Part shown: piece by piece, positions 22,936 through 35,360 of the stretch
Layout: the number at the start of each line of letters is the position of its first letter
Numbering within the stretch: position 1 is the first letter of the stretch
Notes under the pieces: model-generated
Seen by the model: the letters and a program-made list of their open reading frames with translations, nothing else
Told to the model about the DNA's origin: nothing
Database searches by the model: none
Position numbers and translations under genes: made by a program
Assembly: GCA_949128115.1 (NCBI GenBank)
Contig: OX421966.1
Location: 1,612,001 to 1,676,000, forward strand
Direction of reading: 5' to 3'
From: Anaspis maculata
Taxonomy: Eukaryota > Arthropoda > Insecta > Coleoptera > Scraptiidae
DNA length: 64,000 bases

Positions 22936-25900
22936 AGGAAATGGCTCGAATTTTTGTAAATACCATAAAAAGTCTGAAGAAATTCTTGTTAAAATTATAG
23001 ATAACTTTCAGCAGTCGTATCCCTAGAATTATCTTGAAAATCCTTACAAATCACAAGTCTCATACCAATCCCTGGAAATCTCTGAACATTCTTGCAAATT
23101 CTTGGAGATCTCAAAGAAATAATAACAAATTTCTGGAAACCCTACAGAATCTTCAGAACTCCTGAAAAATTCTAAGAAATACTCAGCAATCTTGTAGGTA
23201 TCTTTAGAAATCGATAGGACTGCTGTGAAAAAAAAAAATAGAAATATCCACAGATCTCAGAGAAATTTTTAAAAGTTTCTGAAAATCCCGTAGAAATCTC
23301 GGACATCTTATAGTGAACTTTGGTAAGTCCCTAGAGATCTCAAAGAGATCCTCAGATAATCTTGAGAAACACCTATAAATTCTCACATAAATACTCAAAA
23401 ACTCTGTAGAAATAATCCCTTGGAAACCTTTGGCAATATTCAAAAATTTTGTAGTCATCTTTACAAAGTCCAAAAAAAAAATCCAGAAAACCGTCGGAAA
23501 TTAGAGAAAAAATCACATACATATCTTGAGAAATCCTGTAGGAACTTCCAAAACTGCCTGCAAGTCTCAAGAAATCCTCAAAAATCTTGTAATAGTCCCT
23601 AAAATCTCTGAAAATCTTATGGAGAAAAATTCTGCAATCCATAGAAATCTCATGCAAATTTTGTAAATTCTGTAGAAATCTTTTGAACTCCTTGGAAGTT
23701 CTCAGAAATCTTTAGAAATCTTCAAAAGTCGCCACTAATCTTGTGAAGATCTGAAAAAATCCTAGATTCCCATGGAAACCTTGGAGAAATCCAAGAAATC
23801 TCATACCGATCTCCATACATCTCGTAGAAATTTCCAAAGATTCCGTTGAAGTCCCGTAGAGATTTTCGGAAAATGCTCGAGTTCTTGTGAAAATCGATGA
23901 AAGTCTTAGGAAATTCTTCTTGTTTTTATTGGTATCTAGTCTTCAAGAATCTTATCGCTGGGATTATTGTGAAGATTCCTACAAATGACAAGTTCTATAC
24001 AAATCTCTGGGAATATCTTGAAATTCTTGCGAATTGTTGGAGATCTTGAAGAAATTTCGGGAATTCCCTAAGAATCTCATAGAAATATCAACAAATTCTT
24101 AAAGATCCTACAAAATTTTTTAGAGATCCTACAGAATCTTCGGAGCTCCCCAAAAATTCTTATAAATAGGTACTAAGATCTCGCAGGTATCTTTGAAAAC
24201 TTTGAAAATCGATAGTACTGCAATTGGAAAATCCAGAAATTCCCACAAATCCCGTGAAATTTTTTGGAAGTACCTGAAAATCCCGTGGAAATCTTCATAA
24301 ATCCATGGAGATTCTACGGAATTCTTGAACATTTGGAGACATATAACACTAAACTTTATGAATCCCTACTGTTCCCATAGAGATTTTCAGATAATCTCGA
24401 GAAACACCTAGAAATTCTCACATACATACTTGAAAACTCTGTGGGAATCCCTATGAATCCTGTGAAAATCTCAGGGAATATTCAAAAAGGTTGTAGTCAT
24501 CTTCATAAAATCCCGAAGATAACTAAAAACCCTTCGGAAATTATTGAAAATCCTATACATAGGTTCAAAAATCCTGTAGAAACTTACAAAACTGCCTGCA
24601 AATTTTGACAAATTCCTAAAAATTCCATACGAATTTCTAGAAATCCTAGAGAGTCGTTACAACTTTCTGAAAATTCCCGGAAATACTCAGCAATCTCGTA
24701 GAAACCTCCATAAATCAAAAGTACTGCTATGGAAAAAATTTGGAATCCCCACAAATTTCGTAGAAATTTTTGGAAGTACCCTCAAATTCCGTAGGAATCT
24801 TCAAATATCTGTAGGGATTCTCACGTATCCTCCAAAATTCTGAGACATCTTATACTAAACTTTGGTGAATCCTTTGAGATCACATAGAGATCCTTACATA
24901 ATCTTGAGAAACACCTAGAAATTCTCACATGAATACCCAGAAACACCGTAGAAATCCCTAGAAATCCCTTATAAATCTTTGGGAATATTCAAAAAATTTG
25001 GAGAGATCTTCACAAAGTCCCGAAAATTTCCGAAAAACTTCCGGAAATTATTGAAAATCCTACACATATGTTGAAAAATCCAGTAGGAGCTCACAAAACT
25101 GCCTGCAGAATTCAAGAAATCCTCAGAAATCTGGTAAAAAGTCCCTAGATCTCTGAGAATCTTGTAGAGAGAAATTCTGAAATCCCTAGAAATCCCATGC
25201 AAATTTTCATAAATCCTGTAGATATCTCTGGAGCTCTCGAAAAGTTCTCAGAGATCCTTAGAAATCTTCAAAAGTCTCGACTGATCTTGCAAAATCCTGA
25301 AAATTCCTAAACATTGAACCTTGAGAAATTTCTAGAGATCCCATACAAATCTTCAGGAATCCTTAGAAATCCTGTGGAAATCTTGATGATTTTATGGAAG
25401 TACCTTGAAGATATTTGGAAAATGCTCGACTTCTTGTGAAAATCCTTGAGAATTTCCAAAAATCTTGTAGAGATCTTCACAAAGTCCCGGAAATTTACAA
25501 AAAACCTTCGGAAATTATTAGGATTCCCACAAACATGTTCAAAAATCCTGTGGGAATTTTCGTAACTGCCTGCAAATTTCAAGAAATCCTTAGAAATCTT
25601 GTAAAAATCCCTCGAGTCTCTGAAAATCTTGTTGAGAAATATTCAGAAACTCCTAGAAAACCCATGCAGATTTTGATGAGTCTTGTAGAAATCTATAAAA
25701 CTCCCTAGAAGTTCCCAGAAATTCTTAGGAATCTTAAAATATTCCGGCTAATCTTGCAGAAATCTCAGAGAATCCTGAAAATTCTCATGGGAACCTTGAG
25801 AAAGTCCTCAAAATCCTTTTAAAATCTTCAGGAATCCTTAGAAATTCCGGAGAAACCTCAAAGATTCCGTAAGAGTCTCGTGGGAAAGTCTCAAGGAACT

Positions 25901-28461
25901 CTTGTTATTATTGATAGTCTCCAGGAACGCTATCTCTGGAACTATCGTTGAAATCTCTACAGACTACAAGTCCCATACAAATCTCTGAGAATCTCTGAAA
26001 TATCCTGCAAATTTTTGAAGATCTCGGAGAAATCTCCGAAAATTCTTGAAAATCTTGTAGAAATATCAACAAATTCCTAGTCATCTTCTTCAAATTTCTA
26101 GAAATCCTACATAATCTTGAGAACTCCCTAAGAATAAGTATCTTATTCAGGAAAACAGCAATCTCGTAGGAATCTTTAGAATTGAATACATTTGCTGTGG
26201 AAAAATTCAGGAATCCTGACAAATCTCGTAGGAATGCTTGAAAGTATCCAAAAATCCCGTAGAAATCTCCAAAAATCCATATAAACTCTCACGAATTCTT
26301 AGAAATTTTTAGACAGCTAATAATAAACTTTTATGAATCCCTAGAGATTTCATAGAGATTCCCAGAGAGACTTGAGATACACATAGAAATTCTCACATGA
26401 GTACTTAGAGACTCTATAGAAGTCCTTAGTAATCCCGTAATTTTTTTTCGAAATATCCAAAACCAAATATCCAATTATTCAAAAATCTCATACATCTGTT
26501 CAAAAATCCTGTAGGAAGTTTCAAAACTGCCTGCAAGTTTCAAGCAATCCTTAGAAATCCCGCGAAAATCCCTAGAGTCTCTTGAAATCTTGTAGAGAGA
26601 AATTCGGGAGCCCCTACAAATTCCATGCAAATTTTGATAAATCCTGTGGAAATCTTCAGAACTCCCTAGAAGTTATCAGAGATCCAGGAATCCTCAAGAG
26701 TCGCGACAAATCTTGTAGAGATCTCAGAAAACTCTTGAAACTCCCATGGCAACCTTGAGAAATTCCATGAAGTCCCATACAAATATTCAGGGATCCTTAC
26801 AGATCCCATAGAAATCTCAAAAATTCCGTTAAAGTCCCGTAGAGGTTTTTGGAGAATGCTCGAATTCTCGTAAAAATCCATGAAAAGTTCCAAGAAATCC
26901 TTGTTGTTATTGATAGTCTTCAAGAATCTCATCCCTGGAATTATCGTGAAGATTTCTACAAATCACAAATCCCAAACAAATCTTTGGGAATCTCTGGAAA
27001 TTCTTGCAAATTGTTGGAGATCTCGAAAAAATCTCTGCAAAGCCCTATAAATCTTGTAGAAATAATAACAAAATCCTAGAAATCCCATACAAATTTTCAG
27101 GAATCCCACAGATACTTCGGAACTCCCTAGAAATTCTTAGAAATACTCAGCAATCTCGCAGGAATCTTCAAAAGTCAATAGTACTGCAGTAAAGAAATTC
27201 AGAAATTTCCACAAATCGTGCGAATATTTAGAGATGTAATAAAGATCCTCATGGAGACTTGAGAAACACCTAGAAATTCTCACATGATTACTCAAAAGTC
27301 TTCAGTGATCCTGTTAAATTTTTTGGAAATATCCAAAAATTTTACGGAAATCATCACAAAGTTCCGGAAACCTCCAAAAAACTTTTTGAAATTCTCAGAA
27401 ATCCCCTACAAATCCCAAATCCCGCCTGTAGATAGTTTGGGAGAATAAAAATCACAAAGGTACACATTTTCAATCTCAGAACTCCCTAGAAATTTTTTGA
27501 AAACTTTTCCAATCGATAATAATTTTGTGAAATTATTCAAAAATCATTGGATAAAAGTTCAGATATGAATTACCCTAGGAATCCTCATCGAGTAATCCTC
27601 ACGAATCTTGTAAAAGTAGAAGATTTTTCAAAGTAGTGGAATTTTTGAAAAATTCCACGAAACTCTTACAAGAATCTTAAAAAAATTCCGTAAATATTCT
27701 CAGAAATCACGTAGTATCTTTAGAGCCTCTGAAATTTCTTCAAAAATCCCGTAGAAATCTCAGATAATCACTAGAAATCTCACAAGAATCTCACAAGTCT
27801 CCATTAATTCCTTGAAATTCCATTAAAATAATGACGAATCTATAGAAATCTCTGGGAACTTTCAGAAATCCTTAGAAGACATCCTCAAAAATCCTTAGAG
27901 ATCCCCGTAAACTCCGTATAAATATTCAGAAATCCGTTGAAATGTCAAACGAATCCTCGAGAATCCCTGATAACCCTGTAGAAATTTTGGGAGATCTCTG
28001 GGAACTCTCACAGTGATCATCAGAAATCTCGTTAGTAGCTTCAGAAAACCCGTAGAAATCTTTCGAATTCTCCAGACATCTCACACAAATCCTTATGAAT
28101 TCCTAGAAATTCCTCAAAAAGCTTGAGCCTCCTAGAAATCTCTGAAAACCGTAGATATATCAAGAACTCTTCAAAACTATTGGTAATCTTCAGAGGTCTT
28201 CAGAAATCCCTAGAATCCCATGAAAATTCCTTTGAATCCCGAACAAAACTTTGGAAATCTCTAAGAATCTCGTAGTGATCCAGAGAAATTCCTAGGGATC
28301 TTCAGAAATCTACAGAAGTCTGATGAACATTTCCAGAAGAATCCTGTGAATTCTCTAGAAATTCCTGAGAATCTTGTATAGAAATTTTCCGAGAATCCTT
28401 ATAATATAAATTTCCAGACATCTTTCACAAATCTTTGAGAGTTTCCAGAAACCTTGAGAAA

Positions 28462-28800
28462 TTCAGGAGAACCTTTGTTTTAATTGCCAACAGTGTATTA
28501 ACTGGTTGCGTTATGATTTCAGCATTCTGTCTAGTAAATTTTGCAGGATTGCTCAGTTATAGTCCGGTCGTGGGCTGTTTCTACACTGCAAAATTTGAGC
28601 CGCGATGCCACTTGACAGAATTGTTATTTGGAACATTGTCTGGATTTTGAGAAGTGGTGCCAAGATGGCGGTCTGTGCAGACGCTGTATACGGGGTGATC
28701 AAAAATAAGAAAATTCAGGAACAAAAAGAGTTGGAGTAATGAAAATCACCATGTAAATTCACAATTTGATGCTTATCAAGATAAAATGAACCGCGTTCGA
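28462..28800. repeat. Non-satellite core segment, copy 1
   Basis: Interrupts the satellite with unique-looking DNA: AATTGCCAACAGTGTATTAA, then GGATTGCTCAGTTATAGTCC, CCAAGATGGCGG and a TACGGGGTGATCAAAAA word. It repeats at 31873-32215 with an offset of 3409 bp. Its first 60 bp are also homologous to one half of the palindromic cores at 13.4, 17.2 and 21.0 kb, which links the two satellite blocks. A 71-codon open frame inside is not conserved in length between the copies. Confidence 0.75.
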
Positions 28801-31142
28801 GGAAATCCTTAGGAATCTCGTGAAAATCCCTAAAGTTCCTGGAAATCTTGTGAAGAATAATTCAGAAATCCCTAGAAAAAATCATGCAATTTTCAATAAA
28901 TCGTGTAGAAATCTTCAAAACTCCCTGAAAGTTCTTAGCAATCCTCAGAAATCTTCAAATGTCTCGACTTATCTTGCAGAAATCTTGGAAAATCCAGGAG
29001 ATTCTCATGGAAACCTTAAAAATTTCCTAGAAACCCCATACAAATCTTCAGGAATCCTCTGAAATCCCGCGGAAATCCAGAGGATTCCGTAAGAGTCTTG
29101 CGGAAATTTTTGGAGAATGCTCTATTTCCCGTAAAAAATAATTAAGGTTTCAGGAAATTTTTGTTAACATTGGTCGTTTCCAGGAATCTGATCCCTGGAA
29201 TTATCGTGAAGATCCCTTCAAATCACAGGTCCCATACAAATCTCGGGGAATATCTGGAAGTTCTAGCAAATTGTTGGATTTCAGATTTCGGAGAATTTCT
29301 GGGAATCTCTGAAAATCTTTTAGGGATATAACCAAGTTTCTGGAAAACCCATAGGTACACATTGTTAGAAATCCTGCAGAGTCTTTAGAACTCCCTAAAA
29401 ATTCTCGGAAATAATTAGCAATCCCGTAGGAATCTTCAGAAATCAAAAGTACTGCTGTGAAAAAAACTAGAGGATCCCCACAAATCTCGTGAAAATTTTT
29501 AAAAGTACCTGAAAATCCCGCAGGATTCTTCAAAAATTCATAGAAATTTTCACGAATTCTCAGAGATTTTCGGACATCCTCAACTAAACTTTGATGAATT
29601 CTCAGCTATTTCATAGAGATCCTTAGATAATCTTGGAGAACACCTAGAGATTCTCACATAAATACTCAGATACTCTATAGAACTCCCCAGTTACCTATTT
29701 CGAGAAAATCTTTGGGAATAACTAAAAATTTGTAGAGATCTTCACAAAATCCCGAAAATTTACAAAAAAAAAAACCTCCAGATATCACTAAGAATCCCAT
29801 ACCTACATGTGCTCAAAAATCCTGTAGAAATTCACAAAACTGCACCAAGGTTTCAAGAAATCCTTGAAAATCTTGTGAAAACCCCCCAAGTTTCTGAAAA
29901 TCTTGTGGAGAAAAATTCAGAAATTCCTTGGAATTCCATGCAAATTTTCATCAAACCTGTAGAAATCTTCAAAACTCCCAAGAAGTTCTCAGAAATCCTT
30001 GGAAATTTTCAGAAGTCGCGATTTATCTTGTAGAAATCTTAGAAAATCCTAAAAATTCCCATGGAAACCCTGAAAAATTCCGTAGAAACTCCATACAAAT
30101 CTTCAGGATTTTTTGGAAATCCCGCACAAATCTGAAAGATTTCGTAAAAGTCCCGTGGAAATTTTTGGAAAATGCTCGAATCCCTGTGAAAATTATTGAA
30201 AGTCCCAAGAGATCCTTGTCATTATTGGTAGTCTTCAGGAATCTGATCTCTGGAATTATCGTGAAGCTCCCTCCAAATCACAAGTCTCATACAAATCTCT
30301 GGGAATCTCTGAAAATTCTTGTGAATTGTTGGAGATTCCGGAGAATTTTTGGAATTTTCTGAAAATCTTATAGTGATAAACAAATTCCTGGAAATCCCAT
30401 AAACATCCTTAGGAATCCTACAGAGTCTTTGTAACTCACTGAAAATTCTCAAAAATACTTAGCAATCCCGTAGGAATCTTCAGAAATCAACAGTACTGCT
30501 GTGAAAAAACCAGAGATCTTCACAAATCTTGTGGAAATTTTTGAAAATACCTGAAAATCCTGCAGGAATCTTCAAAAAAACATAGAAATTCTCACGAATT
30601 TTTCAAAATTTTCAGACATCTTATAATGATAAGGAATTTTGATGAATCCCTTGATTTCTCATAGAGATCCTTAAATAGTCTTGAGAAACACCTAGAAATT
30701 CTCACATCAATACTCGGGAACTCTGTAGGAATCCCTAGATATCCCGTGAAAATCTTTGGGAATATTCAAAAATTTTGTAGAAATCTTCACAAAATCCCGG
30801 AAATTCACAAAAAAATCTTCAGAAGTTATTGAAAATCCCATACCTACGTAATATGCTCAAAAATCCTTTTTGTAAATTCTGTAAATCCAGGAGTTTGCAA
30901 AACTTATATGAAAATATCCAAATTCTTGGGAAATCTTGTAGAGAAAAATCCAGAAATCCCTAGGAATCCCATGCAAATGTTTATCAATCTTGTAGAAATC
31001 TTCAAGACTCCCTAGAAGTTCTCAGAAATCCTTAGAAATCTTCAGAAGTCGCGACTAATCTTGTGGAAATCTTAGAAAATCCTGAAAATTCCCATGGAAC
31101 CCTCGAAAAATTTCTAGAAATCCCAAACAAGTCTTCAGGAAT

Positions 31143-31260
31143 CCTTTTTGCTCAGCTACCCCTAGGAAAATCGGAGTCGAAGCAAAATAAGCCCTTTTCC
31201 ATCCACACGGCCTATAGAAACCTCAATCATGATAATCTTCAAACTCAGCCAGTAGAAATC
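31143..31260. repeat. Non-satellite insert, copy 1
   Basis: About 115 bp starting TTTTTGCTCAGCTACC and including GGAAAATCGGAGTCGAAGC and CACACGGCCTATAGAAACC. It is unlike the surrounding monomers and recurs at 33507-33620, 2364 bp downstream. Confidence 0.65.
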
Positions 31261-31872
31261 TTGAAAAACCTTAGAATTCTCCAGAAATTTTCAAAAATTC
31301 TCAGAAATCCCTGTGAACGCCGTATGAATATTCAGAAACCCGTAGAAATTTCGAACGAATCCTTAGGAGTCCATAATGATCCCGTAAAAATCTTGGGAGA
31401 TCTTTAGAAATTCTCACAGTGATTATCCGAAATCTCGTTAGTAGCTCAGAAAACCCGTAGAAATCTTCCAATTTCTCTAGACATCTTACACGAATCCTTA
31501 TAAACTCCTAGAAATACCTCAAAAGCTTGAGCCTCCTAGAAGTCTCTGAAAACCGTAGACATATCAAGAACTCCTAAGAAACTATTGGTTATCTTCGGAG
31601 GTCTTCAGAAATCCCTAGAATACCATAGAACTTCCTATGAATCCCGAACAAAACTTTGGATATCTCTAAGAATCTCGTAGTAATCCCGAGAAATTCCCAG
31701 GGATCTTCAGAAATCCACAGAAGTCTGATGAACATTCTCATAAAAATCTCGTAAATTCTCTAGAAATTCCAGAGAATCTTGTATAGAAATTTTCCGAGAA
31801 TCCTTATAATATAAATTTACAGAAATCTTATACAAATCTTTAGAAATTCCCAGAAAAATTGAGAAATTCAAA

Positions 31873-32215
31873 AGAACCATTGTTTCAATTGCCAACAGTG
31901 TAATAACTGGTTCCGTTGTGGTTTCAGCGTTCTGTCTGGTAAATTTTGCAGGATTGCTCAGTTATAGTCCGGTCGTGGGCTGTTTCTACACTGCCAATTT
32001 TGAGGTCGCGATGCCACTTGACAGAATTGTTCTTTGGAACATTGTCTTAATTCAAGGAAGTGGTGCCAAGATGGCGGTCGGTGCAGACGCTGTGTACAGG
32101 GTGATCAAAAATGGGAAAATTCAAACTCAGGAACAAAAAGAGTTGGAGTAATGAAAATCACCGTGTAAATTCACAATTTAATGCTTATCACGATAAAATG
32201 AACCGCGTTTGAGGA
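31873..32215. repeat. Non-satellite core segment, copy 2
   Basis: Second copy of the segment at 28462-28800. A frame starting at 31918 stays open for 77 codons here but stops earlier in copy 1, which argues against selection on a protein. The TACAGGGTGATCAAAAA word is intact here, whereas copy 1 has a substitution. Confidence 0.75.
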
Positions 32216-33506
32216 ATTCTAAGAAATCTCGTAAAAAACCCTGAAGTTTCTGGAAATCTTGTAGAGAAAAATTCAAAAATCCCTAGAAATCCCATGCAAT
32301 TTTGGAAAAATCGTGTGGAAATCTTCGAAACTCTGGAAAATTTCAGAAATCCTCAGAAATCTTCAAATGTCTCGACTTATCTTGCAGAAATCTTGAAAAA
32401 TCCTTAAAATTCTAATGGAAACATTGAAAAATTCCTGAAATCCCATACAAATCTTCAAGAATCCTCTGAAATCCCGCAGAAATCCCAAAGATTCCAGAAG
32501 AGTCTTGTGGAAATTTTTGGAGAATGCTCTATTTACCGTGAAAAATATTGAAAGTTTGAAGAAACTCTTGTAATCATCAGTCGTTTCCAGGAATCTGATC
32601 CCTGGAATTATCGTGAAGATTTCTTCAAATCACAGGTCCCATACAAATCTAAGGGAATCTCTGGAAATTCTTGCAAATTGTTGAAGATCTCGAAGAGTTT
32701 CTGGCATCTCTGGAAACCTTTTAGGAATATAACCAAATTCCTGGGAAACCCATAGGTACACATCCTTAGAAATCTCGCAGAGTCTTCAGAACTCCCTAAA
32801 AATTCTCGAAAATACTTTGCAATCCCGTAGAAATCTCCAGAAATCAATAGTATTGCTGTGAAAAAGTTCAGAGATCCACACAAATCTCGTGGAAATTTTT
32901 CAAAGTACCTGGAAATCCCGCAGAAATCTCCACAAAAATCATAGAAATTCTCACGAATTTTTAGAAATTTTCAGACATTTTATACTAAACTTTGATAAAT
33001 CCCTAGATTTCTCATAGAGATCCACAGATAATCTTGTGAAACATCTAGAAATTCTCACATATATACTCGAAAACTCCGTAGAAATCTTTAGTTATCCCGT
33101 AAAATCTTCAGGAATATCCACAAATTTTGTAATAATCTTCACAAAATCCCAGAAATTCACAAAAAAAATACAGAAATTATAGAAAATCTCATACCTACAT
33201 ATGCATATGCTCAAGAATCCTGAAGGAATTTACAAAACTGCCTATAAGTTCCAAGAAATCCTTCGAAATCCAGTTAATATCTTCAAATTCTCGGGAAATC
33301 TTGTGGAGAAAAATCCAGAAATCCCTAGGAATCCCATGCAAATGTTTAACAATCCTGTAGAAGTCTTCAAGACTCCCCAGAAGTTCTCAGAAATCCTTGG
33401 AAATCTTCAGAAGTAGCGACTTATTTTGTGGAAATCCTAGAAAATCTTGAAAATTCCCATGGAACCCTCGAAAAATTTCTAGAAATCTCAAACAAGTCTT
33501 CAGGAA

Positions 33507-33620
33507 TCTTTTTTGCTCAGCAACTCCTAGGAAAATCGGAGTCGAAGCAAAATAAGCTCCTTTTCATCCACACGGCCTATAGAAACCTCAATCATAGTAA
33601 TCTTCAATCTCAGCCCGTAG
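33507..33620. repeat. Non-satellite insert, copy 2
   Basis: Near-identical to 31143-31260, sharing GGAAAATCGGAGTCGAAGC and CACACGGCCTATAGAAACC. It marks the 2.36-kb duplication inside the block. Confidence 0.65.
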
Positions 33621-34090
33621 AAATCTTGAAAAAGCTCAGAATTCTCTAGAAATTTCCAAAAATCCCCAGAAATCCCTGTAAACTCCGTATTAATATTTAG
33701 AAATCCGTAGAAATTTTGAACGAATCCTTGGGAATTCCTAATGATCCCGTAGAAATCTTGGAAGATCCCTGGAAATTCTCACAGTGATCATCAGAAATCT
33801 CGTTAGTACATCTCACACAAATCCTCATAAATTCCTAGAAGTCCCTTGGAAATCTTGAGCCTTCTAGAAGTCTCTGAAAACTGTGGATATATCAAGAACT
33901 CCTTAGAAACTATTGGTAAACTCAGAAGTCTTCAGAAGTCTCTAGAATTACATAAAAAAAAATGTATGAATCTCGAACAAAACTTTGGGAATCTCTAAGG
34001 ATCTCGTATAGTGATCTTAAAAAATTCCTAGGGGCCTTCAGAAATCCACAGAAGTCCGATGAAAATTCTCAGAAAAACTCTGTGAATTCT

Positions 34091-34154
34091 TTAAATGAAT
34101 ATTTGTATTTCAAATATTTGTATTTAAAATACCGGCCAGCCCCGGTCGGCCAGC
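34091..34154. repeat. AATAC-type end sequence bounding block 2
   Basis: Reads ATTTGTATTTCAAATATTTG and continues to AAAATACCGGCCAGCCCCGG, the same style as the ends at 10125 and 21709 but with GGCCAGCCCC in place of TGCCCAGCCC. A CGGCCAG word is repeated directly after a 7-bp gap. Confidence 0.45.
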
Positions 34155-34450
34155 GCTGATGTTAAGAAGCAAAGCACAAAAAGAGGCTTTCAACTACTCT
34201 AATATAGGTACTGTGTGTATAGGCATTTTGTTATTAAATCCTGCTGTGAATTACGGAGCTTTCCTGAAATAATTTCGGTGTCTCGGCCCGGACCAAGGTG
34301 TATTATTCCAAGAATTTTACTAACATTATCACAATATTCCCGGAATATTCCTAAATAATCCCAGCTCGGGCCTACCTAAAGCCCTACGAAAGCAAAAAAT
34401 ACACTTCCAGCTGCCAGGTATTTCCAGCTGAAAAAGCACCGCCGTGTACT
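34155..34450 (+). repeat. Direct repeat F, right copy
   Basis: Diverged copy of 22650-22935, about 11.5 kb downstream, in the same orientation. The shared phrases occur in the same order. The two copies bracket satellite block 2, so the interval could be an 11.5-kb tandem duplication, or an element with long direct terminal repeats. Confidence 0.75.
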
Positions 34451-35360
34451 TCTCGAAATACAATACGGCCGACTGGAAGCGCCACTTTTTCAGATTTCAC
34501 TCGGTAATTTGTAAATTTGAAACGGTTTAACGTTGCGGAATCCCGGAATCAGAGACTGTGTGAGTTCTGAACGCCGACATGAATTTGGCAAGAATTCGCC
34601 GGCGCGCAGCAAGAAGTAGGCAAAGAGAGGGTTTTAACATCAAAAGGACCAAAAGGACCATACCCCGAAAAGGCACCATAGCAGGAGCATTGAACAAATA
34701 ATCCTGCCATGCGATGCGCCAGCTCTGGTAATAGCTGAAATCCTAGCTGAAGCCGTTCCAGATTTGCTTTGCAATATTAATCATATTCATTGCTTCTGCC
34801 GGCGCAGAGCGAATAGTAAAACAAAACCGGAAATAAAACTACTACGGTATAACAAAGTTGGAGCTTATTTGCGCTTTGTAATGGTAGTGTTGAATTTCTG
34901 TTAGAATTTGATACTGGATGGAGCATGTCATTGCGAATTACGTCATCTTTTGTGTCGCCGGTACATATTCTGTTCTTTTTTTAATAAAAACGAGCTTCTG
35001 GTAAACAAAGGACGGCGGTGACGTGTGCGTCAAAACATCTCATTTTTTTTTTCGACGTCGCTTTTAATAAAAGTTATGAATGAGGAACTTGGTGGCAATC
35101 TCTGGCGGGTAGCCGATAACTCGACGTGACTCTGCAGATATTATTATCGAGGATGTACGGAAAAATACAAGAAAAACTTCGAGAAAAACTCTTGCTGGAG
35201 ACAAGGACAGTTTTTTTATCATTATTATAAAATATTTTGAGACAGAAAAAATTAAGCTATCCAAAACAGTAGATATTTCATTACGTAGAGTATTATCATA
35301 TTACTGCTGGGCATGAAGTTATTTCTGGAACTTAATATAAATACCTTCAAAAATTTTCTT
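34451..35360. other. Intergenic DNA, no gene recognised
   Basis: Somewhat higher GC than the arrays (for example CGCCGGCGCGCAGC near 34600). No open frame with recognisable protein content, no splice pair and no terminal repeats were found. Confidence 0.55.

Larger units (their letters stand above)
22936..34090 (+). repeat. GAAATC-type satellite block 2 (single orientation, ~1-kb higher order)
   Basis: Same monomer family as 10451-21480 but always in the GAAATC orientation. A landmark reading TGATCCCTGGAATTATCGTG, followed by CAAATCACAAGTCCCATAC, recurs near 23010, 23940, 25925, 26928, 29190, 30237 and 32590. Most gaps are about 1.0 kb or about twice that. Longer duplications are superimposed, with offsets of 3409 bp for the core pieces and 2364 bp for the GCTCAG segments. 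There is no credible gene; the many 60-144 codon frames have a shifting repeat-like composition rich in F, S, R, N and I. Confidence 0.85.

Noticed and set aside
29928..30362. 144-codon frame, the longest in satellite block 2
   Set aside because: The sequence is only tandem GAAATC monomers; neighbouring higher-order copies do not keep the frame open.
31918..32151. 77-codon frame in the non-satellite core
   Set aside because: The homologous core at 28462-28800 has the frame broken, so there is no sign of protein-level selection.
10451..34090. CRISPR-like or prokaryotic repeat array
   Set aside because: Monomers are continuous without unique spacers, are highly degenerate, and the context is eukaryotic.
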